Below are positions 50,374 to 58,069 of a stretch of DNA of 64,000 bases, in pieces (position 1 is the stretch's first letter; every line of letters begins with the position of its first letter). The DNA comes from a virus. The DNA lies in IMG/VR virus record IMGVR_UViG_3300021963_000003, positions 1 to 64,000 of that record; one strand, written 5' to 3'. The position numbers were made by a program, and so were the translations under genes. Under the pieces are notes generated by a model. The model had not been told where the DNA came from and searched no databases. It worked only from the letters and a program-made list of their open reading frames with translations.

Positions 50374-50375
50374 TT

Positions 50376-50660
50376 ATGAAAGAAAACAAAAGACTTATCA
50401 TTGAGGCTATCGCCTTTGCAATATTGCTTGTGTCGGCTCTAATTATATGGGTCAATACGATTCTAAAGGAACCCGAAAGAACCTTCAAGCAAGAGCCATT
50501 AACGGCGTCACAAGTGGACGTTAAGATGTTAGAGTACGACGGCTACGAGAATGTATACAAAGAGATGGGAACTCTACAATCTGAGGACATATATCCAGAA
50601 TCCATTGACAATAGATTATATACTACAAAAGGAAGATTAAAAAACAATTTAAATAAATGA
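50376..50660 (+). CDS. Single-span membrane protein, 94 residues
   Basis: One N-terminal hydrophobic helix (LIIEAIAFAILLVSALIIWV), then a hydrophilic domain (residues about 35-94). Type II-like topology. It follows the small lipoprotein-like gene by two bases. The function is unknown. Confidence 0.55.
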   Translation: MKENKRLIIEAIAFAILLVSALIIWVNTILKEPERTFKQEPLTASQVDVKMLEYDGYENVYKEMGTLQSEDIYPESIDNRLYTTKGRLKNNLNK

Positions 50661-50663
50661 ACA

Positions 50664-51038
50664 ATGTTTAACACGAACAGAAAGATTGAGTACACCTATA
50701 TGGGAGGCACTAAGAAACTAGTAAGTAAGATTATTGACGGGGTTAGAATGGACACGTGGGTTACGAGCAGTGACCACAGAGAGATGTGCATCTACAAGAT
50801 TCAAGACCATAACGTAAACCTAAGGGAACTTAGACAGGACGGAGACTCGTTTAGGAAGACCAAGTATAGGGTCAAGTATCTTTTGCTCCATAAAATTGAG
50901 ATGGAAAACATTGGAGAGTTTATCCACGCGTCTGAGGACTACAGGACTATGTGGTTCACCAATCCGTCACACCCCGAGGGCAAGAAGATAGGCATACCTA
51001 TTATGAACATTGTCTCCTGCGAAAAGGTAAGGGACTAG
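50664..51038 (+). CDS. Hypothetical early protein, 124 residues
   Basis: MFNTNRKIEYTYMGGTKKLV and onwards: beta-rich with a basic middle (FRKTKYRVKYLLLHKIEMEN). No recognised domain. Its TAG stop overlaps a GTG start of the next gene (TAGTG). Confidence 0.55.
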   Translation: MFNTNRKIEYTYMGGTKKLVSKIIDGVRMDTWVTSSDHREMCIYKIQDHNVNLRELRQDGDSFRKTKYRVKYLLLHKIEMENIGEFIHASEDYRTMWFTNPSHPEGKKIGIPIMNIVSCEKVRD

Positions 51039-51283
51039 TGGCTCTGTCTGAAGACGACATCGCCTACTACAATGAATTTGTAGGGGCGTCTGCGTTGCAT
51101 CAGCAATGTGACAGGGCGGTAATGCAGTTGCATAAACTGCACAGAGAGAGGGAGCTAGATGAATGGGCAAGAGTCCTAAGCTACGCAACACCTGATATGC
51201 CAGCGTTTGAGATTATCCTTAATAAAGTAGAGGACTTAGTGGACTCTATTGACAAGGCTAATGCAATACTAAAATTGATATAA
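51038..51283 (+). CDS. Hypothetical helical early protein, 81 residues
   Basis: I start this gene at GTG 51038 (VALSEDDIAYYNEFVGAS), which overlaps the preceding TAG; a longer start lies inside the previous gene. The protein is helical (QLHKLHRERELDEWARVLSY, KVEDLVDSIDKANAILKLI). The function is unknown. Confidence 0.5.
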   Translation: MALSEDDIAYYNEFVGASALHQQCDRAVMQLHKLHRERELDEWARVLSYATPDMPAFEIILNKVEDLVDSIDKANAILKLI

Positions 51284-51288
51284 ATCTT

Positions 51289-51324
51289 ATGAGAAAGACA
51301 CCGATTAATAAATTAATCTTATGA
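51289..51324 (+). CDS. Possible 11-residue upstream leader frame
   Basis: ATG 51289 reads MRKTPINKLIL and its TGA overlaps the ATG of the replication initiator (ATGA). The sequence is also the hairpin leader (GATTAA/TTAATC), so the frame may be incidental. A translated leader would couple to the initiator. Confidence 0.25.
   Translation: MRKTPINKLIL
51303..51320 (+). promoter_or_regulatory. Start-codon hairpin of the initiator gene
   Basis: GATTAA TAAA TTAATC TT, perfect 6-bp stem ending two bases before ATG 51321. It matches the leader family seen at 3551, 54794 and 61847. Confidence 0.6.
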
Positions 51325-52010
51325 GCAAGACTAAAATAAGCGGACACTTTGGGCAGGCACCTAACGAACTACTAAACGACCCTGCTATAAGTTTAAAGGC
51401 TAAGGGGCTTTATGTTTATATGCAATCTAAGCCCGACGATTGGGTGTTTTCTCTTGACAGGATTTGTTCACAAAATAAAGACGGCAAGGCGTCGGTTCGC
51501 AACAGCATTAATGAGCTATGCGACGCGGGGTTCTTGTCTAAAGAAAGGCTGAATAAAGAAGAGGGAGGGACTATTTATTTATATAGACTAACAGACCCAT
51601 CGTTCGAAAATCGAACGTTCGAAAATGCGACGATGGGAAAATCGAACGTTCGAAAATCGAACGACTTAGTAATAAAGAATAACAGCAAGAAAGAAATAAT
51701 AGAAACAAAGATAGTAGATGACCGATTCGAAAAGTTTTGGATTCTATACAACAAGGAGATTCAAAAGGACAAGTGCTATAGCGAATGGAAGTTTATAAAC
51801 ACAATAGACAAGGACAAGATTCTTAAGACCCTACCGCTATACATCGAGTCAACTCCAGATGTACAATTTAGAAAGCACCCATTGACCTACCTAAGAAACA
51901 AGGCTTGGTTAGACAAAGTCTTTATTCCTAAAAGCCAAAACCAAGACGCGAAAGCAACTCCAAGACCCGCCGAGCCCGCCGACAGAATTATTGTACCTGA
52001 TAACTATTAA
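51321..52010 (+). CDS. Replication initiator (HTH, DnaD/O-like) containing iterons
   Basis: This encodes 229 residues. The N-terminal part (residues about 8-95) fits a winged-helix initiator domain (GQAPNELLNDPAISLKAKGL then YVYMQSKPDDWVFSLDRICS). The C-terminal half (RFEKFWILYNKEIQKDKCYS then EWKFINTIDKDKILK) resembles the helicase-loading part found in phage replication proteins. The middle (residues about 93-115) is encoded by a run of 15-bp iterons, as in the lambda O gene where the origin lies within the initiator gene. The DnaB gene follows 12 bp later. Function is inferred from domains and order. Confidence 0.8.
   Translation: MSKTKISGHFGQAPNELLNDPAISLKAKGLYVYMQSKPDDWVFSLDRICSQNKDGKASVRNSINELCDAGFLSKERLNKEEGGTIYLYRLTDPSFENRTFENATMGKSNVRKSNDLVIKNNSKKEIIETKIVDDRFEKFWILYNKEIQKDKCYSEWKFINTIDKDKILKTLPLYIESTPDVQFRKHPLTYLRNKAWLDKVFIPKSQNQDAKATPRPAEPADRIIVPDNY
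51598..51665. repeat. 15-bp palindromic iteron array (locus B)
   Basis: Copies of TCGAACGTTCGAAAA at 51611-51625 and 51642-51656, with partial copies at 51601-51610 (CGTTCGAAAA) and 51657-51665, separated by TGCGACGATGGG. This is the reverse complement of the locus A repeat and encodes residues around FENRTFENATMGKSNVRKSN of the initiator. Likely replication origin. Confidence 0.85.
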
Positions 52011-52022
52011 TCCAAAAAGAGA

Positions 52023-53450
52023 ATGAAGAACACACTTGTTGACACAATGCTAGAGGACGACGTTATTAGCTACCTACTAGAACAAACACACTACATTAAA
52101 GAAGCTAATAAAATAATAGATGCCGACTCGTTTACTAGCACACTAGCTAGGGCGTCATACGTTGCGATGGTTGAATTATCTCAGGTCAGCAATACGTTCA
52201 CACGTTTCGATGTATTTCGTGTGCTTAAATCAAAAGAATCGGAGTTAGGCGTTGACACCTCTGCGGTACTAAAGATGATGAGCAAGAGAATATTTGACTT
52301 GACGGACGTATGCTTTCAGTTGAAGGAGCTTGAGGTCAAGCGTAACATTGCGGGCATCATATCTAGGGTAAACTCTCAGATACTTAACGGCGAGGACTCG
52401 GCTATGATTCAGTCTACTTTGTTTAGTGGAGTTGATTCGTTGCAGGCAGAGAAGACCAACGAGGAGGTTACGTCTATCAAGGACATATACGACAACGTAA
52501 TCAAGGACTTGGGCGACAACGCGGGAAAGAACAAGTTCTCAGGCATCGACACAGGAAGCAGGCTACTTAACTACACGTTAGGTGGATGGCAGAGCGGTAT
52601 GATAGTAATCGCGGCTCGACCTTCGATGGGTAAGACTATTGTAGGCTTGGAACACGCTAAGGCAGGGGCTAAGTCTGGGGCTAATGTATTGTTTCTTTCA
52701 TTAGAGATGCCAAAGGAGTCCTTGTTGTATCGAGTTATCTCGTCTGAGGCAACTGACTATAAGTACTCAGACTTGGGGGCATACAGGATAAGCAAGGAAG
52801 ACATCGATATAATTTCTAAGTCAGACGCTAGGGGTCTAAGGGACTTGCCCATATTCTTTTATGATTCAGATAACAGGGATATGAACTATCTTTCCACTAT
52901 CATCACCGCTGAGTGCAGGAAGAACAAGATAGACCTAGTCATCATAGACTATATGCAACTAATCAGGGACAATCAGATTAAAGACCAGAGCGACTTTGCT
53001 CAGGTGTCATCTGTATCAAGTAAGATTCAAAAGCTAACACGTAAGCTCAACATCCCTATCATTGCATTGTCTCAGCTATCACGTTCAATAGAGTCTAGGA
53101 CTGACAAGCGACCAAGTTTATCTGACCTGCGTTCAAGTGGCAACATCGAGCAGGACGCGTCTATTGTCATAGGGCTATACCGCCCTGACTACTACGCAAT
53201 GTCAGAGGCAAGAGCTCAGAACCTACCTGACCCCGAGTTTACCCACGAGCTAGACTATGTGATACTCAAGAACAGGAACGGACGCACAGGTTCAGCTATT
53301 AGGTATTGTGACGTGATGACCAACAGAGTAAGCGACGACAAGGAGACCTTGTTTAGGTTCACCCAACCTGATATATTATTTAGGGACTCGGTGATTAATA
53401 CGATTGACAACGGATTTGATAATAACACCATAGTAGAAACCCCATTTTAA
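52023..53450 (+). CDS. dnaB: Replicative helicase, DnaB type
   Basis: This encodes 475 residues. The C-terminal RecA-fold domain has Walker A ARPSMGKT near residue 199, LSLEMPKESLLYRV, Walker B LVIIDYMQLI near 305, and IIALSQLSRSIESRTDKRPS then LSDLRSSGNIEQDAS, all standard for DnaB. The N-terminal 150 residues are the primase/loader-binding helical domain. It unwinds DNA ahead of the host polymerase. The gene starts 12 bp after the initiator and ends two bases before the MTPKEKA gene array. Confidence 0.97.
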   Translation: MKNTLVDTMLEDDVISYLLEQTHYIKEANKIIDADSFTSTLARASYVAMVELSQVSNTFTRFDVFRVLKSKESELGVDTSAVLKMMSKRIFDLTDVCFQLKELEVKRNIAGIISRVNSQILNGEDSAMIQSTLFSGVDSLQAEKTNEEVTSIKDIYDNVIKDLGDNAGKNKFSGIDTGSRLLNYTLGGWQSGMIVIAARPSMGKTIVGLEHAKAGAKSGANVLFLSLEMPKESLLYRVISSEATDYKYSDLGAYRISKEDIDIISKSDARGLRDLPIFFYDSDNRDMNYLSTIITAECRKNKIDLVIIDYMQLIRDNQIKDQSDFAQVSSVSSKIQKLTRKLNIPIIALSQLSRSIESRTDKRPSLSDLRSSGNIEQDASIVIGLYRPDYYAMSEARAQNLPDPEFTHELDYVILKNRNGRTGSAIRYCDVMTNRVSDDKETLFRFTQPDILFRDSVINTIDNGFDNNTIVETPF

Positions 53451-53451
53451 A

Positions 53452-53625
53452 ATGACACCAAAAGAAAAAGCAGAAGAAATGTATAGGACATATATTGACT
53501 ATACTCATGGACATTTTAATTGTAAACAATGTGCATTAATTGCAGTAGATGAGATGATAGAATTATGCGAGTCTTATGTAGCACCTTATTATTATGAAGT
53601 TAAAAAAGAAATAGAGAAACTATGA
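53452..53625 (+). CDS. MTPKEKA-family small protein, copy 1 (57 residues)
   Basis: MTPKEKAEEMYRTYIDYTHG and CKQCALIAVDEMIELCES; ends YYYEVKKEIEKL. Two similar genes follow in tandem. Each has MTPKEKA, then CALIAVDEI, then YW.EVK.EI..L, a family I have seen in many Bacteroidota phages without known function. ATGA overlap with copy 2. Confidence 0.75.
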   Translation: MTPKEKAEEMYRTYIDYTHGHFNCKQCALIAVDEMIELCESYVAPYYYEVKKEIEKL

Positions 53626-53813
53626 CACCAAAAGAAAAAGCAAAAGAACTTGTAGATAAGTTCACTGTTGTAGGATTACAACAAAGAGCAGAAGGCTATC
53701 AATGTGCATTAATTGCAGTAGACGAGATACTAAAAGTAGTATTAATTTATAATGATACGCAAGCAGAAGTTACTTATTGGCAAGAAGTTAAACAAGAAAT
53801 AGAAAAGCTATGA
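53622..53813 (+). CDS. MTPKEKA-family small protein, copy 2 (63 residues)
   Basis: MTPKEKAKELVDKFTVVGLQ, then YQCALIAVDEILKVVLIYND and YWQEVKQEIEKL. It is a tandem paralogue of copies 1 and 3, overlapping both by ATGA, with translational coupling through the array. Confidence 0.8.
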   Translation: MTPKEKAKELVDKFTVVGLQQRAEGYQCALIAVDEILKVVLIYNDTQAEVTYWQEVKQEIEKL

Positions 53814-54058
53814 CACCAAAAGAAAAAGCAGAACAATTAGTTGTTGAATTTTATAGAAATATTCCAAACGATGAAATAGGAGAAGATAAAGAATCAGCTA
53901 AAAAATGTGCATTAATTGCAGTTGACGAAATAATTAAATCAAATCCTACCTACCCATGGGCTAAAGATGTTGGAGCAAAAGCACAAGGCTTATATGAAAA
54001 TGTAATATTCCCAACAAATTACTGGAGAGATGTAAAATCAGAAATATTACAACTATGA
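53810..54058 (+). CDS. MTPKEKA-family small protein, copy 3 (82 residues)
   Basis: MTPKEKAEQLVVEFYRNIPN, AKKCALIAVDEIIKSNPTYP, and a final NYWRDVKSEILQL. It is longer than copies 1 and 2 by insertions in the loops. Its stop overlaps the next start (ATGA). Confidence 0.8.
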   Translation: MTPKEKAEQLVVEFYRNIPNDEIGEDKESAKKCALIAVDEIIKSNPTYPWAKDVGAKAQGLYENVIFPTNYWRDVKSEILQL

Positions 54059-54204
54059 GCATACTAAAGAAAATGAAAAAGAAATGGTATGCTTTAAACT
54101 CGCATCGAATAGATGAGATAAAAGACCGAAAGGCAGGAGAAGCATTAATAAGAATTGTTAATGAATTAGATAACATTATAAACAACAAGACAAATGGAAA
54201 CTAA
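54055..54204 (+). CDS. Small basic protein, 49 residues
   Basis: MSILKKMKKKWYALNSHRID then EIKDRKAGEALIRIVNELDN: basic N-terminus and helical C-terminus. ATGA overlap with the gene before and an 11-bp overlap with the next. The function is unknown. Confidence 0.5.
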   Translation: MSILKKMKKKWYALNSHRIDEIKDRKAGEALIRIVNELDNIINNKTNGN

Positions 54205-54451
54205 GCAAATGACATTTAAGGAAGCATTAAAGATTCTTAACATTGAAGAATATGAAGAAAGAATATTTAAAAGCAATTCCCACGGAGAATTATATCACCT
54301 ACAAGATTATATTGGTCTAGCTAATTTCTTCAAAGATTATCCAACAGCAGTTCCTGTATTCAAAAAGTACTTTGAGGAAGCAGTAAAAGATGCATACCAA
54401 AATTGGGAAAGACCACAGTCTGTATTTCAGCATATAAGAGAATTTTTTTAA
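54194..54451 (+). CDS. Hypothetical early protein, 85 residues
   Basis: METKQMTFKEALKILNIEEY then helices (YHLQDYIGLANFFKDYPTAV). No domain recognised. It starts inside the previous gene's 3' end and is preceded by an A-rich stretch. Confidence 0.55.
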   Translation: METKQMTFKEALKILNIEEYEERIFKSNSHGELYHLQDYIGLANFFKDYPTAVPVFKKYFEEAVKDAYQNWERPQSVFQHIREFF

Positions 54452-54463
54452 ACAACAAGACAA

Positions 54464-54766
54464 ATGAGATTATACACAGAAGAACAAGTAAACGAACTGA
54501 TGGCTCAACTACAAAAAGCTACTTTGCCTGAGAATAGAGAATGCGATGGGGCATTCTGTATGGGATGCTGGAAGGATGTCGTAAGAGAAACTCTTAAAAG
54601 TATGACTAATCTAACCCCCATCGAACTACCAAGTGACGATGATATTTGCGATGAAGCAGAAAGCATTGCTCATAACTATTTTGTAATGCAACGCAATCAT
54701 TACCAAGGCTTAGAAGAAGGGGCTAAGCGGATGGCATACTGGTTAATGAAACACTTTAAAAAATAA
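54464..54766 (+). CDS. Hypothetical early protein, 100 residues
   Basis: MRLYTEEQVNELMAQLQKAT, a Cys-containing centre (CDGAFCMGCWKDVV), then PIELPSDDDICDEAESIAHN. A pattern ELPSDxxIxxEA followed by an aromatic helical tail (EGAKRMAYWLMKHFKK) is common in small phage proteins of unknown function. Confidence 0.6.
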   Translation: MRLYTEEQVNELMAQLQKATLPENRECDGAFCMGCWKDVVRETLKSMTNLTPIELPSDDDICDEAESIAHNYFVMQRNHYQGLEEGAKRMAYWLMKHFKK

Positions 54767-54771
54767 GACAA

Positions 54772-54811
54772 ATGCTCACCTTCGGTTCACACCGATTAAT
54801 AAATTAATCTT
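54772..54811 (+). promoter_or_regulatory. Two-hairpin leader of the 106-residue gene
   Basis: TCGG TTCACA CCGA forms a 4-bp stem, and GATTAA TAAA TTAATC (54794-54809) a 6-bp stem, ending TT before ATG 54812. A short frame (MLTFGSHRLIN) is also present. Sequence and layout match 61825-61864, where stem bases differ but pairing is kept. Confidence 0.6.
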
Positions 54812-55132
54812 ATGACAATAGAAACTAAATTTAACATAGGCGACTACATTTACTTTGGAAACGAGGAATCATGTAATCAGGGATATGTGAAAGATATTAA
54901 CATTACCTTTTTTGGAGGCAATCACATAATAAGATATACAGTTGACACAATGTTTAATATTCTACCAAGATTAATTACCAACGAAAAAGATAGGTATAGA
55001 GACTTTGATGAGTCAGTGCTTCATTCATCTCCTAATGAATTATTGCAAAGGCAAATCAAAAGATATGAGGTTAAGATAAAGAATATGAATGACAAGATAG
55101 AAGAAATCAAAAAACAAATTAAACCTCTATAA
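54812..55132 (+). CDS. Hypothetical early protein, 106 residues
   Basis: MTIETKFNIGDYIYFGNEES, a small beta domain (GYVKDINITFFGGNHIIRYT), then a Lys-rich coiled coil (RYEVKIKNMNDKIEEIKKQI). A coiled-coil protein with a KOW- or SH3-like N-terminus is one reading. The start follows the two-hairpin leader. Confidence 0.55.
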   Translation: MTIETKFNIGDYIYFGNEESCNQGYVKDINITFFGGNHIIRYTVDTMFNILPRLITNEKDRYRDFDESVLHSSPNELLQRQIKRYEVKIKNMNDKIEEIKKQIKPL

Positions 55133-55134
55133 GA

Positions 55135-55908
55135 ATGAATGTATTTAAAGAGTTAGCAAAGTTTAATATCATTAAGTACCACGACGCACCCCATAAGTAT
55201 TTTATCGGAGAGCAGGAACTTATATCAGGTACTGCATTTATTGAGCAGTTCAAAGTAAAGTTCGACAAGCAGGGCACTGCAACCAAGTCAGCCAAGAAGA
55301 AGAATATTCCTGTCGACGAGGTGCTATCTGATTGGGCATACAAGGGAGACTTTGCTCGCACAAAAGGAACGCTCCTGCATAACTACGCTGAGAACTATTG
55401 GCAGAACAAGGTGTATCCGTACGACGACACTATCTACACAGAAAGATTCGGCGAGGGGGCAATGGCTGAGAGATTAGATGCGTGCAAGGCACACTTCCAT
55501 AACTTCTATTTGAAGGCTAAGAAGAACCTAATACCTGTAGCAATGGAGCTAGTTATTGGGGATGCCGAGATAGGGATTGGTGGGATGGTTGACTGTTTGT
55601 TTTGGAACGACAAGTACAATGAATATCAAATCTGGGACTACAAGACTAACAAGGAAATCAACGAGTTCTCTAAGTTCAGGACACGACTCAAAGCACCCCT
55701 AAATTTCTTGCACGAGTGCGAGCTTGAGACCTACTCAATACAACTAAACTTGTACAAGTATATCATCCAAAAGAATACCGACATCAAGATAGGGAAGTGC
55801 TTTCTGGTGCACCTGCACGAAGAACAGGAGGACTACAACATCATTGAATGCAAGGAGTACCAAGAAATAATACAACTACTTATCAACTACGTAAAGAAAA
55901 CTAAGTAA
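55135..55908 (+). CDS. PD-(D/E)XK exonuclease-like protein
   Basis: This encodes 257 residues. Motifs of the RecB/lambda-exonuclease-like fold: KGTLLHNYAE near residue 78 (helix before the active site), MELVIGDAEIGIGGMVDCLF near 138 with Glu/Asp, QIWDYKTNKEI with the Asp-x-Lys core near 170, and ELETYSIQLNLYKYII near 200. This fits a PDDEXK_1/RecB-type nuclease used in recombination or DNA end processing. The start follows the 106-residue gene by two bases. Confidence 0.8.
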   Translation: MNVFKELAKFNIIKYHDAPHKYFIGEQELISGTAFIEQFKVKFDKQGTATKSAKKKNIPVDEVLSDWAYKGDFARTKGTLLHNYAENYWQNKVYPYDDTIYTERFGEGAMAERLDACKAHFHNFYLKAKKNLIPVAMELVIGDAEIGIGGMVDCLFWNDKYNEYQIWDYKTNKEINEFSKFRTRLKAPLNFLHECELETYSIQLNLYKYIIQKNTDIKIGKCFLVHLHEEQEDYNIIECKEYQEIIQLLINYVKKTK

Positions 55909-55964
55909 ACATTTTGAATTATAAATAATAATGTTTAATTTCACTCACCAAACAAAAAGAAATA
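55907..55964 (+). promoter_or_regulatory. Promoter-like AT-rich block
   Basis: ATTTTGAATTATAAATAATA followed by ATGTTTAATTTCACTCACCA AACAAAAAG. The block TTTTGAATTATAAATA matches the strong promoter region at 60398-60420. A -7 element is weaker (TAATTTCA). Confidence 0.45.
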
Positions 55965-56762
55965 ATGAAAATAAGCCATAGAAGCCATCCTATACTAGAA
56001 AAGCTACATAATGGTAGCTTAGGAACAATACCTACGTTAGCAATAGACAATCTATTTGTTCATACAAGTTTTCCTGATTTCAATAAACATTGGAATTTGT
56101 ATTATAAAGATTTTTCGTCAGAAATAAATATAATAACAGAACCATTTGCAGAGGCTGCCCAAAAAGCACAAAAAAAACTGATAGAATTGGCTGCAGATAT
56201 TTTTAGAGATGATAAGTTTGATTTTTCTATTAAAGGATGTTATGTATACGACGGATTTACTTATATGGTTAGGCAAATCGTAAGCCAAGGAAGCCCTCAT
56301 GCTGAGCTAGCATTTTATATGTTTAGTAATGACGGGATTCCAATAGCTTATTATATTAATAATTCGGAATTAGATTATCAATCTGGATGGATAAGCCAAT
56401 TTATAAATTTAGAAAAAGAAAATGAGACACTTGAGTCTTGGATTTATAGACAATATGGTAAGATATTAGCACTTGCTATGTTTAAATCTTACGCACAAGT
56501 CGAGACTAAGATTCTGTTGCCGAATTCTAAGACCAAGGGAATCTTATGTAAGTACGTTAATCAAACAAAACTTAAACTAACGTACCTAGATAGCAAGTGG
56601 TTTACCAATCTAGTTAAGTCAGACGGGTTCAATGTTAGAGGGCACTTCAGGCTACAGCCTATGAAGAAGGACGGGGAATGGACCAAGGAACTTATTTGGA
56701 TAGCAGAATTTGAGAAAACAGGATACACCGCACCTGCAAGAAAGATTGCGGCTTACGCTTAA
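55965..56762 (+). CDS. Conserved phage protein with VRGHFRLQ motif, 265 residues
   Basis: The N-terminal 180 residues are mixed alpha/beta, including TPTLAIDNLF and MVRQIVSQGSPHAELAFYMF. The C-terminus has VRGHFRLQPMKKDGEWTKEL (residues about 228-248) then IWIAEFEKTGYTAPARK, a motif I recognise from phage proteins of unknown function. No catalytic residues are obvious. It is preceded by promoter-like sequence. Confidence 0.5.
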   Translation: MKISHRSHPILEKLHNGSLGTIPTLAIDNLFVHTSFPDFNKHWNLYYKDFSSEINIITEPFAEAAQKAQKKLIELAADIFRDDKFDFSIKGCYVYDGFTYMVRQIVSQGSPHAELAFYMFSNDGIPIAYYINNSELDYQSGWISQFINLEKENETLESWIYRQYGKILALAMFKSYAQVETKILLPNSKTKGILCKYVNQTKLKLTYLDSKWFTNLVKSDGFNVRGHFRLQPMKKDGEWTKELIWIAEFEKTGYTAPARKIAAYA

Positions 56763-56792
56763 TGTTAGATAATCAAACAAACAATTAATCTT

Positions 56793-57089
56793 ATGGAAAA
56801 GCAATTAGAGGTCGTAGAAGACCTAGTTCAAGAGGCAGAGATTTGTATCAGAGACGCCTACTATCGTGGGTACGAGGAAGGGGCTAAGATAAATAACCTG
56901 TCCTTCATTACTAAGGGAGAACTTCTAAAGAAATTCGACTCTTATGCAAACAAATACATAAGGCTCACAGGAGATGAAGAGGGAGCGGTATTTGTACCTA
57001 GACAACCTGATGGTATGCGACTAGGAATTACTTTAGACACATTGATTAAGAACTTTTTACTAAGCTACGACGATGAGGGGACAAATTAA
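56793..57089 (+). CDS. Hypothetical early protein, 98 residues
   Basis: MEKQLEVVEDLVQEAEICIR, then YEEGAKINNLSFITKGELLK: helical and acidic. It overlaps the next gene by about 17 bp. No domain recognised. Confidence 0.5.
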   Translation: MEKQLEVVEDLVQEAEICIRDAYYRGYEEGAKINNLSFITKGELLKKFDSYANKYIRLTGDEEGAVFVPRQPDGMRLGITLDTLIKNFLLSYDDEGTN

Positions 57090-57333
57090 GGCAAGCAAGG
57101 AGATACAGAAGTACCTAGACTTACACGGCATCCCATATCTTAAATTAGATGGAACAATAAACCTACTAGTAATGAGAGCCAATAGCAGTTCGCACTACGC
57201 AGTCATTGAATTCTTTGAGATGAGCGACGATTACTATCGTTCTGATAAAATGAAACCCTTCACGTTCAGCAGATTGTGGGGGACAACAAAAGAGACAATA
57301 GTAACAAGATTGAATAACTATTTAAATAATTAA
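57073..57333 (+). CDS. VRR-NUC-like small protein candidate, 86 residues
   Basis: MRGQIKASKEIQKYLDLHGI, PYLKLDGTINLLVMRANSSS and YAVIEFFEMSDDYYRSDKMK. An alpha/beta pattern; a Holliday-junction or VRR-NUC-like fold would have E...K...D residues, but I do not see a clean match. Low certainty. Confidence 0.35.
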   Translation: MRGQIKASKEIQKYLDLHGIPYLKLDGTINLLVMRANSSSHYAVIEFFEMSDDYYRSDKMKPFTFSRLWGTTKETIVTRLNNYLNN

Positions 57334-57344
57334 ATAAAGCAGTA

Positions 57345-57361
57345 ATTCGGAAATACCGAAT
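57345..57361 (+). repeat. 6-bp hairpin in a short spacer
   Basis: ATTCGG AAATA CCGAAT, a perfect 6-bp stem in the spacer 57334-57429, which also has two ACGAGAGTAA repeats (57378 and 57405 region). No T-tract, so terminator status is unsure. Confidence 0.5.
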
Positions 57362-57429
57362 AACCACCTTAAATCAACGAGAGTAAGAATTACTTTTATA
57401 TCTTAAACGAGAGTAAAACATAAAAGAAA

Positions 57430-57654
57430 ATGATAGAAAAGAAAACAAAATTAAGTTTGTCGGCAAACGGCACAACAATGTCAATCGAATTTGACAACTG
57501 GGATATTGATTTAGACCAATACTTTCAAGCGTTTAAGACCTTATTAGTTGGGGTAACCTTTACTGAGGAGCAAATAAACGATTGGATTATAGACGAAGGC
57601 GAAGTATTGGTTTCAGATAAAGAAATTGATAAAGCTAATAGTAATTTATTTTAA
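57430..57654 (+). CDS. Hypothetical acidic protein, 74 residues
   Basis: MIEKKTKLSLSANGTTMSIE, YFQAFKTLLVGVTFTEEQIN then DWIIDEGEVLVSDKEIDKAN. Common small phage protein with FKTLLVGVTFTEEQ, function unknown. Confidence 0.6.
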   Translation: MIEKKTKLSLSANGTTMSIEFDNWDIDLDQYFQAFKTLLVGVTFTEEQINDWIIDEGEVLVSDKEIDKANSNLF

Positions 57655-57672
57655 CAATAAACAATAAATAAA

Positions 57673-57888
57673 ATGATAAAAACAAGAGTAGGTAAACTTG
57701 TCGTGGTTAAGAATCAGGGCAAAAAAGCAGGAGCAAATGAAACTTATCAGGCGGTCATATTAAACAGCAACGGGCAATACAACCCATATCTTTTTACAGA
57801 TATTGAGATTGCTGTAGCGTACGAAAGGGCTAGAAAGAATATTGAAGACCAAGTGACTCGGAGTATAGTTTCGGCGATGCTTGATTGA
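57673..57888 (+). CDS. Hypothetical basic protein, 71 residues
   Basis: MIKTRVGKLVVVKNQGKKAG, NETYQAVILNSNGQYNPYLF, then helix AVAYERARKNIEDQVTRSIV. Resembles small DNA-binding proteins with a beta hairpin start, but no family was recognised. Confidence 0.55.
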   Translation: MIKTRVGKLVVVKNQGKKAGANETYQAVILNSNGQYNPYLFTDIEIAVAYERARKNIEDQVTRSIVSAMLD

Positions 57889-58018
57889 TTACATTTTATA
57901 AATGTACGCCATATTGTAAAACATATTTAATGTTATGATGATGGAAAATTCCAACAGTAATTGGGGTCTTGCCATATAATGAGGGGAAAATCCAACATCT
58001 GGTGTAACAAAGTTAGGG

Positions 58019-58069
58019 TAGATTTGTGACAGAACTTCGTAACATATATAGGCGTATATTTGTGACAGA
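58019..58069 (+). promoter_or_regulatory. Tandem promoter/operator-like repeat
   Basis: TAGATTTGTGACAGA (58019) and TATATTTGTGACAGA (58055) share 11 bases and the TAnnTTTG pattern, spaced 36 bp. Two promoters or operator half-sites are possible. The -33 elements are poor. Confidence 0.5.
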
